19,156 bases of DNA from an uncultured Oxalobacter sp. (GTDB lineage: Bacteria > Pseudomonadota > Gammaproteobacteria > Burkholderiales > Burkholderiaceae_D): assembly GCA_905202055.1 (NCBI GenBank), contig CAJKQK010000040.1, positions 1 through 19,156 on the forward strand, in the 5' to 3' direction. The position numbers and the translations under genes are program-made. Below, one piece after another: positions 8,580-15,052 of this stretch. The first letter of the stretch is position 1, and each line of letters opens with the position of its first letter. The notes under the pieces were generated by a model that saw only the letters and a program-made list of their open reading frames with translations, did not search any database and had not been told where the DNA came from.

Positions 8580-9699
8580 CGTCAAACATATCGCTCTGGT
8601 TGGAGAATCTCTGGTGTACGGCGGTATTGCCACATTTACCATGTCGCTGGCCAGAGGCTTGCAGCAGTCCGGACATATTGTCGATATTATCGGACTGGAC
8701 AATCATCTGGAAGTGCCTGTTCCGGAACATGTATTTATAGCGAGTTGTCCCGTGGAACGTCCGAAAGGCGGCCCTGTCAGTCATTACCTTCGGCAATCCA
8801 TCGATTTCTGCAAATCCGTCATGGAACAGCGCGAGCGTGAAACAGGCAAATATGATTTGATTCTGGTATCGGGAGATCTGGGCTTGAGAGCGGCTAAAGA
8901 TCTCGATTCAGACAGGACATACTTTATTGTGCATGGCAGTCCGATGCATATTCCGAAAACAAAATTCAACAAATTGATGGGCGACATTCGTTTCGGGATA
9001 AAACGCATCAGGTTGAAATGGCGTTTGCAGAAACTGCTGAACAATAGAAAACTGGTCTTTGTCTCGAAAGGCCTGAAGCAATATTTTGACGACAGTTTCG
9101 CAATCAGGGCAAAAGAGTCGCACGTCATTTACAATCCGTTCGATCTGGACAGAATTCGTCGTCTGGCCGGTACGGATACCCCTCAACGACGAAGTTTAAC
9201 CAATCACTATGTGGCATGCAGCGGCCGATTCACGGATGGCAAGGCTTTCGATCAGGCTGTCAGGGCATTTGCTTTCAGCGGACTGGATGGTGATCTGGTA
9301 CTCGTGGGTTATGGAGAAGAAGAAAATCATATCCGTGAGGTCGCGAAAGAAGTTGGCGTCGGGAAAAGGCTGAAAATCATTCCATTTCACGAAAACCACT
9401 TTTCAGTCATTGCCGGAGCAAGGGCTTTTCTTCATGCTTCGTTATATGAAGCGCTCGGTAACGTCATCGTCGAGGCACTCGTTTTGAATGTACCGGTTGT
9501 GGCTTATGATTGTCCCGGAGGAGTTAGGGAAATCGTTTCTCCGCATCAGGCCGGCGCGCTTGCTCCTGTGGGCGATTTTGAGGAATTGGGCCGTGTCCTG
9601 AAAAAATATGTGACCCATCCTTATGAAATCAGGCAGGATGTACTTGAGTGTTTCGGGACAAGACAAACGGTCGAAAAATATTTATCGCTCATACCGTAA
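8566..9699 (+). CDS. Family 4 glycosyltransferase, last gene of the LPS operon
   Basis: A 377-residue GT-B glycosyltransferase. The N-terminal domain has a GGIATFTMSLARGLQQSGH acceptor/nucleotide loop (19-37). The donor domain contains YNPFD, an ACSGRFTDGKAFDQAV segment and the E-x7-E motif EALGNVIVE (295-303), followed by PVVAYDCPGG. The frame stays open upstream to 8338, but that extension only shadows the preceding gene. The ATG at 8566 is chosen because it begins directly before the conserved first beta strand and gives a 14-base overlap typical of this operon. It resembles GT4 enzymes of LPS core or O-antigen assembly (WaaB-like in general shape). Substrate unknown. Confidence 0.84.
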   Translation: MKKSDVKHIALVGESLVYGGIATFTMSLARGLQQSGHIVDIIGLDNHLEVPVPEHVFIASCPVERPKGGPVSHYLRQSIDFCKSVMEQRERETGKYDLILVSGDLGLRAAKDLDSDRTYFIVHGSPMHIPKTKFNKLMGDIRFGIKRIRLKWRLQKLLNNRKLVFVSKGLKQYFDDSFAIRAKESHVIYNPFDLDRIRRLAGTDTPQRRSLTNHYVACSGRFTDGKAFDQAVRAFAFSGLDGDLVLVGYGEEENHIREVAKEVGVGKRLKIIPFHENHFSVIAGARAFLHASLYEALGNVIVEALVLNVPVVAYDCPGGVREIVSPHQAGALAPVGDFEELGRVLKKYVTHPYEIRQDVLECFGTRQTVEKYLSLIP

Positions 9700-9728
9700 A
9701 AGCGGGATATCCGGTCGTTTTGTGAACG

Positions 9729-9757
9729 GACGGTTTCCAATGGCGTGAAAAACCGTC
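9729..9757. terminator. Possible bidirectional hairpin between convergent operons
   Basis: GACGGTTT (9729-9736) pairs perfectly with AAACCGTC (9750-9757) around a 13-base loop. It sits in the 56-base gap between the stops of the LPS operon and rng, and overlaps the first two bases of the rng stop triplet. No T-run follows on either strand, so it is at best a weak intrinsic terminator or a 3'-end protecting hairpin. Confidence 0.4.
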
Positions 9758-11219
9758 ACATCAGAATCACATCGTATTGCCATTGCGCATAGCCTGGTTC
9801 CACCTGAAGCGAAATCGGTTTTTCTATCAGGTCGCCCAAAGCAGCCAGGTGCTGCGATTCTTCTTCCAGAAACAGGTCCACTACGATTTGGGAAGCCAGA
9901 ATGCGGAATTCTTTCGGACTGAACTGCTTGGCTTCACGCATGATGTCACGCATGATTTCATAACAGATGGTCTGGGGAGTCTTGATTTCTCCCTGTCCAT
10001 GACAGACGGGACAGGGTTCGCAGAGAATGTGCGACAGTGATTCACGTGTTCTTTTCCGGGTCATTTCGACAAGGCCCAATGCCGAAAAGTCGGATACCGA
10101 CACTTTGGTCTTGTCGTGAGCCAGCGTTTTCCGCAGTTCATCCATGACCGCGTTCCGATGGTCGGGATTGACCATATCGATGAAGTCGAGAATGATGATG
10201 CCGCCCAGATTGCGCAGCCTCAATTGTCTGGCAATGGCATGGGCCGCTTCCAGATTGGTCTTGAAGATGGTATCGTCAAACGTCCGGCCGTTGACGAACC
10301 CTCCTGTATTGACATCGATGGTCGTCATGGCTTCGGTCTGGTCGACGATCAGGTAACCTCCGGATTTGAGATTGACCCGTCTGGATAAAGCCAGCTGGAT
10401 TTCTTCCTCGACGTTATACAAATCAAAAAGTGGCCGGTCGCCTTCATAAAAGGCCAGACGGTCGAGAATGTCGGGGGTGTACGTTTTCGCGAATTCCTGA
10501 AGTTTTGCGAATTCTTCTTCCGAATCCACCAGAATCCGGTTGGTCTTTTCGTGCACGAAATCACGCAATACCCGTTCCGCCAGATTCAGATCCTGATAAA
10601 GAAGCGCAGGAGGAGGGGTGACATACGCTTTTTCTTTCAGGGTTTTCCAGATTTTTTCAAGAAACGAAGCGTCCGTTTTCAAATCGGAATCGGAGGCATC
10701 TTCGGCCATTGTCCGGATGATGTAGCCCCCTTTTTCATCCGGTGCCATGAGTTGCTGCAACCGGTTTTTCAGTGATTCACGTTCTTTTTCATCGACAATG
10801 CGCTGGGAAATGCCGATATGCGCTTCCTGAGGCAGATAAACCAGCATTCTTCCGGCAATCGATATCTGGGTTGAGAGCCGGGCGCCCTTCGTTCCGATAG
10901 GGTCTTTTATCACGCGTACCATAATCGACTGGCCGTCGGAGAGCATTTTTTCGATCGGGATCGGCTTTTCTGTGGATGACTTGTCCGGATGTGCTTCGAA
11001 AATATCGTCGATATGCAAGAAAGCGGCCCGTTCCAGTCCGATATCGATAAAGGCGGATTGCATGCCGGGAAGAACACGGACGACGCGGCCGAGATAAACA
11101 TTACCCGCCAGCCCTCGCGTCAGGGAGCGCTCGATATGAAGTTCCTGTGTCGTGCCTTCGGAAACGATCGCTATTCGGGTTTCCTGAGGTGTGATATTGA
11201 TCAGTATGTCTTCTTTCAT
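9756..11219 (-). CDS. rng: Ribonuclease G
   Basis: An endoribonuclease of the RNase E/G family (487 residues, the short RNase G type without a degradosome tail). It matures the 5' end of 16S rRNA and starts decay of some mRNAs in the cytoplasm. An S1-like domain lies near 35-125 (NVYLGRVVRVLPGMQSAFID). The catalytic metal site is given by TIDVNTGGF (D302) and ILDFIDM (D345). The zinc-link cysteines are in CPVC (403-406), where RNase E has CPRC. The start ATG overlaps the maf stop as ATGA (11216-11219). It is the last gene of the purD-to-rng string, an order common in Burkholderiales. Confidence 0.95.
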   Translation of the reverse strand: MKEDILINITPQETRIAIVSEGTTQELHIERSLTRGLAGNVYLGRVVRVLPGMQSAFIDIGLERAAFLHIDDIFEAHPDKSSTEKPIPIEKMLSDGQSIMVRVIKDPIGTKGARLSTQISIAGRMLVYLPQEAHIGISQRIVDEKERESLKNRLQQLMAPDEKGGYIIRTMAEDASDSDLKTDASFLEKIWKTLKEKAYVTPPPALLYQDLNLAERVLRDFVHEKTNRILVDSEEEFAKLQEFAKTYTPDILDRLAFYEGDRPLFDLYNVEEEIQLALSRRVNLKSGGYLIVDQTEAMTTIDVNTGGFVNGRTFDDTIFKTNLEAAHAIARQLRLRNLGGIIILDFIDMVNPDHRNAVMDELRKTLAHDKTKVSVSDFSALGLVEMTRKRTRESLSHILCEPCPVCHGQGEIKTPQTICYEIMRDIMREAKQFSPKEFRILASQIVVDLFLEEESQHLAALGDLIEKPISLQVEPGYAQWQYDVILM

Positions 11220-11842
11220 GGTACGGCTATGCCCGCTTTTCTTAACAGTTCGCTTGTCTCGTATAAAGGAAGCCCCATAATGCCTGAATAGCTGCCTTCG
11301 ATATGTTTGATGAATTTGCCCGCCCGTCCCTGTATGCCATACCCACCGGCCTTGTCATAAGGTTCGCTCGTAAGGATATAAGCGTCGATATTGTCCGAAG
11401 ACAGTTCGGCAAAAGTCACACTGGATGTTTGAAGAACCTGTGAAAAAAAATCGACAGACCGGATGGCGACGCTGGTCAGCACCTGATGGGTTTTGCCGGA
11501 AAGGCGTTCCATCATTTCCCGCGCTTCCTTCCGGTTTTGCGGTTTTCCGAGAATCCGGTTGTCCAGCACGACAGTCGTGTCGGCTGTCAGGACAGGATAT
11601 TTTGCGATGTCCTGGGCTATCAGAAACTGCCAGGCACAGTCGGCTTTGTTGCGGGAGAGGCGGTTGACGTAGTCGGCGGCGGTTTCATTGGCAAGAACTG
11701 TCTCGTCAACCATATCGGCATTGTCTGCATCCTGTGAAGGAACATCGAGTACGGTAAATTGAATGCCGATCTGGTTCAACAGTTCCTGTCTTCGGGGACT
11801 TTTCGATGCCAGATAAATCATTTGCGTATCGGAATGGCTCAT
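11216..11842 (-). CDS. maf: Maf family nucleoside triphosphate pyrophosphatase
   Basis: A cytoplasmic house-cleaning enzyme (208 residues) that hydrolyses non-canonical or excess nucleoside triphosphates to monophosphates. It carries the Maf marks LASKSPRRQELL (11-22), ADTTV with the catalytic Asp88, and KAGGYGIQG (164-172). These fit the YhdE-type dTTP/UTP pyrophosphatase group. The ATG at 11842 follows a GGAG site eight bases upstream and lies two bases after the rlmH stop. A second ATG seven codons in, just before IYLASKSPRR, is possible but less well placed. Its stop is coupled to rng. Confidence 0.93.
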   Translation of the reverse strand: MSHSDTQMIYLASKSPRRQELLNQIGIQFTVLDVPSQDADNADMVDETVLANETAADYVNRLSRNKADCAWQFLIAQDIAKYPVLTADTTVVLDNRILGKPQNRKEAREMMERLSGKTHQVLTSVAIRSVDFFSQVLQTSSVTFAELSSDNIDAYILTSEPYDKAGGYGIQGRAGKFIKHIEGSYSGIMGLPLYETSELLRKAGIAVP

Positions 11843-11844
11843 GG

Positions 11845-12315
11845 CTAACTCCGATGATAAGGATGGTTTTGCAGAATGGTCGATGCCCGGTATAGCTGTT
11901 CCGTCAAAAGAATGCGTACCATGCCGTGCGGAAGTGTCAGGGAAGAAAGACGCAGGAGCATATCGGCTTTTTTCTTCAGGTCGGGGTCCAGACCGTCAGC
12001 GCCCCCAATGATGAAAACGATGTCGCTGCCATCCTGTTGCCACTGTTTCATGTTGCTGGCAAGCTGGACAGTGGAAAGATCTTTTCCATGTTCGTCCAGT
12101 GCAATGATACGGGCATTTCTGGGAATGGCAGACAGGATCTTCACTGCTTCGCCAGCCATGACAGTCCGGGCAGTTTTGCTGCCTGACCGGTCGACAGGTT
12201 TCAGCTCTTTCAGGCCGAAATGCCATTCCGGCGGCATTCGTTTGGCATATTCCCTGTAACCCGCCTCGATCCAGTCAGGCATGCGATGACCGACAGCGAT
12301 GACGGTGACTTGCAT
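11845..12315 (-). CDS. rlmH: 23S rRNA (pseudouridine1915-N3)-methyltransferase RlmH
   Basis: A small SPOUT-class methyltransferase (156 residues, the standard size) that methylates pseudouridine 1915 in helix 69 of 23S rRNA on assembled 70S ribosomes using S-adenosylmethionine. The sequence shows LDEHG (73-77), the SAM-binding trefoil-knot segment FIIGGADGLDP (101-111) and the invariant C-terminal HPYHR (151-155). It lies five bases after rsfS and two bases before maf in the order rsfS-rlmH-maf, a widely conserved ribosome-related cluster. Confidence 0.96.
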   Translation of the reverse strand: MQVTVIAVGHRMPDWIEAGYREYAKRMPPEWHFGLKELKPVDRSGSKTARTVMAGEAVKILSAIPRNARIIALDEHGKDLSTVQLASNMKQWQQDGSDIVFIIGGADGLDPDLKKKADMLLRLSSLTLPHGMVRILLTEQLYRASTILQNHPYHRS

Positions 12316-12320
12316 GCCCG

Positions 12321-12809
12321 TTATCCTTCGGCCGGTTTGTCTTCAGTTACTTTTTTTGTCCTTCTGCGAACGGGTTTTTCAGCCGCATCACTTTTGGCGG
12401 CAGCAGCCGGTTTTGCTTTTGCATCCGTTTTTCTGACGGCTTTCTTTTTCAGCCCGGCCGGTTTTCTGGCTGCCTCGAGATCGATGGGATGCTCGCCCCA
12501 GATTTCTTCAAGACGATAGTAATTGCGAATGGCCGGCTGCATGATATGGACGATGATGTCGCCGAGATCGACCAGAACCCATTCACCGGTATCTTCGCCT
12601 TCAATACTGATGATGTCGCCACCCGATTCCTTGACTTTGTCCCGGACTGACGCAGCCAGCGCTTTAGTCTGGCGGTTGGAATTACCCGATGCAATGACGA
12701 TCCTTTCGAAAAGGCTCGTCAGATTGCAGGTATCGAAAAGGGCGATATCCGCCGCCTTCACGTCTTCAAGAGCGTCAATGACCAGCGCCTGTAATTTTTC
12801 TATTTCCAT
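12321..12809 (-). CDS. rsfS: Ribosome silencing factor RsfS with basic C-terminal tail
   Basis: RsfS (YbeB/DUF143) binds ribosomal protein uL14 and blocks joining of the 30S and 50S subunits when nutrients are short. The conserved core fills residues 1 to about 112, with ALEDVKAADIALFDT, VIASGNSNRQTKALA, DTGEWVLVDLGDIIVHIM and YYRLEEIWG. The remaining 50 residues form a Lys/Ala/Arg-rich, low-complexity tail not found in short RsfS proteins. The ATG directly abuts the nadD TAA stop with no intervening base. The tail may contact rRNA, which is inference. Confidence 0.94.
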   Translation of the reverse strand: MEIEKLQALVIDALEDVKAADIALFDTCNLTSLFERIVIASGNSNRQTKALAASVRDKVKESGGDIISIEGEDTGEWVLVDLGDIIVHIMQPAIRNYYRLEEIWGEHPIDLEAARKPAGLKKKAVRKTDAKAKPAAAAKSDAAEKPVRRRTKKVTEDKPAEG

Positions 12810-13463
12810 TTAATTTTTGTATAAATTGTTTTCTTTAATGTATTTCAGAACCGGTTCCGGCACCAATGTAACCGGACTTTGCCCGTTCTGCAATGCTGTT
12901 CTGATTTCGGTCGCCGATGCGTTGACTTGTACATCGCGGGCGAGATAGGTTAGACCGTACGCCGACGATTTAATTCTTTCAGGGTCGGCAAATCGTTTCG
13001 AAAATTCATCTGCAATGGCTTTTGGAATCAGGGTCAATGAATTGGACAGGCCCGGACGTGCCGATACGGCAATATGCGTCAATGAAAAGAGCTGCCGCCA
13101 GTTATGCCAGGTGTCGAGTCTCAAAAGCTGGTCGGCGCCCATAATGAAAATCAGGGGGGTGTTCCCGCCCACTTCCTCGCGGATGGCCTTCAGGGTATCG
13201 ATGGTATAAGTGGCACCCGGCCGGTCGATTTCCTGTGTATCGACGGTGACCGACAGGTCAAGTGGTTCGAAAGCAAGCCGGAGCATGTCGATTCGTTGTT
13301 CCGGCGTTGCCGTCAACAGGGGTTTTTGCCAGGGGTTGCCCGCCGGTATCAGGCGCAGTTCGTTCGTCTTGAAAAGATTGCAAAAATATTTACCAAGCTC
13401 GACATGGCCTATATGAACCGGATCGAAGCTGCCTCCCAAAAGAATAATGCATCGTCTAGTCAA
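12810..13463 (-). CDS. nadD: Nicotinate-nucleotide adenylyltransferase
   Basis: Converts nicotinate mononucleotide and ATP to deamido-NAD in NAD synthesis, in the cytoplasm (217 residues). The nucleotidyltransferase motif is GGSFDPVHIGH (10-20), with MGADQ (108-112) and the C-terminal SATEIR (183-188). The start is a TTG at 13463, supported by a GGAG site five bases upstream; no in-frame ATG lies close enough, and starting later would cut the nucleotide-binding motif. In many Burkholderiales hemF sits between purD and nadD; here there is only a 91-base gap with a hairpin. Confidence 0.94.
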   Translation of the reverse strand: MTRRCIILLGGSFDPVHIGHVELGKYFCNLFKTNELRLIPAGNPWQKPLLTATPEQRIDMLRLAFEPLDLSVTVDTQEIDRPGATYTIDTLKAIREEVGGNTPLIFIMGADQLLRLDTWHNWRQLFSLTHIAVSARPGLSNSLTLIPKAIADEFSKRFADPERIKSSAYGLTYLARDVQVNASATEIRTALQNGQSPVTLVPEPVLKYIKENNLYKN

Positions 13464-13484
13464 GTCGACTCCATTTAAGCTTGG

Positions 13485-13523
13485 GTCGTTTCCGCACCGT
13501 TATCGGAACGATGCGGAAACGAC
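13485..13523. terminator. Strong hairpin in the purD-nadD gap
   Basis: A perfect 12-base stem pairs GTCGTTTCCGCA (13485-13496) with TGCGGAAACGAC (13512-13523). The loop has a further four-base complementarity (CGTT at 13498-13501, AACG at 13507-13510). It lies after the purD stop and before the nadD ribosome binding site on the minus strand. No T-run follows in that direction, so partial termination, an mRNA processing or stability hairpin, or a short dispersed repeat are all possible. Confidence 0.5.
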
Positions 13524-13554
13524 GGATTGAACATATCAGCTCATGATGAAAAGA

Positions 13555-14841
13555 TCATGAACCGGTCTTATACGATTTCAATGCACGCCACCCGATGTCA
13601 TGTCTGTATTGTACGCCGTCAAAATGAATGGATTCAACCGCGTCATAGGCCGTTTTCTGGGCCATGCGCATGGTATCGGCCAGGCCGACGACGCACAGTA
13701 CACGGCCACCGGACGTGACCGGTTTTCCTTCACTGTCCAGTCTGGTTCCGGCATGGAAAACGATCTGGTTTTCCGTTTCTTTCGGAATGCCGGTAATGAC
13801 GGCGCCCTTGACCGGATTTTCCGGATAGCCCGCTGCCGCAAGGACAACACCCAGTGCAATACGCCTGTCCCATTCGAGCTCGACTTTATCCAGCGTTCCG
13901 CTAACGGCATGTTCCATGACATAGACGAGATCGCTTTTCAGCCTCGACAGGATGGGCTGTGTTTCCGGATCACCCATACGGCAATTGAATTCCAGTGTTT
14001 TCGGGTTGCCATCCTTATCGATCATCAGGCCAGCATACAGGAAACCGGTAAAGGGAATACCGTCTTTTTTCATGCCGTTTATTGTCGGTGTGATGATTTC
14101 CCGCAGTACGCGGGCATGCAGGGCAGGCGTGACGATGGGGGCAGGTGAATAGGCTCCCATGCCGCCGGTATTGGGTCCTGCGTCATTGTCCAGCAAACGC
14201 TTGTGATCCTGGCTCGTCGCCAGAGGAAGGATGTTTTTGCCGTCCACCAGAACGATAAAACTTGCTTCTTCCCCTTCCAGGAATTCCTCGATAACGACCC
14301 GGGCACCCGCATCGCCCAGTTTGTTGTCGGACAACATCATATCGACCGCGTCATGGGCTTGCTGCAAGTTCATGGCGACGATGACCCCCTTGCCTGCGGC
14401 AAGGCCGTCTGCCTTGATGACGATGGGAGCGCCCTGCTCGCGCACGTAGGCAAGCGCGGCGGCCTCGTCGTCGAAGCGCCCGTAGGCGGCCGTGGGAATG
14501 TCGTTGGCTTCCATGAACGCCTTCGAATAGGCCTTGGAGCCTTCCAGCTGAGCACCGTCGGCGTTGGGCCCGAATACCGGGACACCGTCGGCGCGTAGCA
14601 GATCGGCCACGCCATCGACCAGCGGCGCCTCGGGGCCGATGACCACAAGCCCGATGTTGCGCTCATGCACGAAGCTCAGCAGCGCCTCGCCGTCGGCGAT
14701 ATCCAGGTCGACGTTCTCGGCGATTTCCGCCGTGCCGCCGTTGCCCGGCGCCACGTACAGCACGTCGGTGTTCGGAGACTTCTGCAGCGCCCACGCGATG
14801 GCATGTTCACGCCCACCCGAACCGATCAGCAGAATGTTCAC
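13555..14841 (-). CDS. purD: Phosphoribosylamine-glycine ligase, apparent two-species chimera
   Basis: PurD (GAR synthetase) joins glycine to phosphoribosylamine using ATP in step two of purine synthesis. The frame is complete at 428 residues, the normal size. It shows the N-terminal IGSGGREHAIAW (6-17), the ATP-grasp segment KADGLAAGKGVIVA (143-156), GPNTGGMGAYSP (222-233) and EFNCRMGDPE (284-293). The start is GTG at 14841 with AAAGGA six bases upstream. Codons and GC change sharply around residues 138-156. The first third is high-GC like the genes to its right, the rest medium-GC and proteobacterial in wording (MLSDNKLGDAGARVVIEEF). The 3' part sits in a Burkholderiales context beside nadD, the 5' part in an actinobacterial context beside purA. 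The function call is safe; this exact protein probably exists in neither organism. Confidence 0.9.
   Translation of the reverse strand: MNILLIGSGGREHAIAWALQKSPNTDVLYVAPGNGGTAEIAENVDLDIADGEALLSFVHERNIGLVVIGPEAPLVDGVADLLRADGVPVFGPNADGAQLEGSKAYSKAFMEANDIPTAAYGRFDDEAAALAYVREQGAPIVIKADGLAAGKGVIVAMNLQQAHDAVDMMLSDNKLGDAGARVVIEEFLEGEEASFIVLVDGKNILPLATSQDHKRLLDNDAGPNTGGMGAYSPAPIVTPALHARVLREIITPTINGMKKDGIPFTGFLYAGLMIDKDGNPKTLEFNCRMGDPETQPILSRLKSDLVYVMEHAVSGTLDKVELEWDRRIALGVVLAAAGYPENPVKGAVITGIPKETENQIVFHAGTRLDSEGKPVTSGGRVLCVVGLADTMRMAQKTAYDAVESIHFDGVQYRHDIGWRALKSYKTGS
14374..14430. other. Probable chimeric junction between two genomes
   Basis: Base composition, codon choice and gene context all change here, within the segment encoding the conserved IKADGLAAGKGVIVA of PurD. 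The 60 bases at 13981-14040 have 28 G/C; the 60 at 14401-14460 have 40 and those at 14581-14640 have 43. The reading frame is kept, as expected if two genomes share an identical stretch at a conserved motif and an assembler or PCR step crossed between them. The exact base cannot be set by eye. Confidence 0.8.
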
Positions 14842-14918
14842 ATTCGTTCCTTTCAGTAATTTCTTCTAAGAAATCACAGGTCGTTCGTAACGTCAGTGCT
14901 ACTTTTCTCGGAAAAGCA
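14842..14918 (-). promoter_or_regulatory. purD 5' leader region with two small palindromes
   Basis: This stretch just before the purD GTG contains the AAAGGA ribosome binding site (minus strand) and two perfect small palindromes. One is ATTTCTT-CT-AAGAAAT at 14859-14874, the other CTTTTC-TCG-GAAAAG at 14902-14916. Either could be a regulator site or RNA hairpin of the purD leader. No clear -35/-10 pair was recognised. Confidence 0.35.
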
Positions 14919-15037
14919 GGGGCTGTTGGCGGCGGAGGGGTCCGCGCGGAGTTCCGCAGCGAATGGAACAGTCCAGTGGACTGTTCCACCGAGCGAGGAC
15001 TGTCTGAGCACGGCGCCCCTCCGCCGCCAACAGCCCC
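14919..15037. repeat. Nested inverted repeat between purA and purD
   Basis: Two perfect 22-base arms (14919-14940 and 15016-15037) enclose 75 bases. Inside, a second perfect palindrome has 12-base arms around one base: TGGAACAGTCCA (14964-14975), G, TGGACTGTTCCA (14977-14988). A 10-base palindrome TCCGCGCGGA (14941-14950) abuts the left outer arm. The unit could fold into a large cruciform or clover-like RNA. It begins 15 bases beyond the purA stop and may terminate purA transcription, but there is no T-run, and the size and symmetry look more like a dispersed palindromic element (REP/MITE-like). No coding region is seen inside. Confidence 0.75.
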
Positions 15038-15052
15038 GAACGAGCAGAGAAG

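Noticed and set aside
14919..15037. CRISPR or tRNA interpretation of the nested repeat
   Set aside because: The arms are inverted and not direct repeats, there are no regular spacers, and no cloverleaf with tRNA consensus bases was seen.
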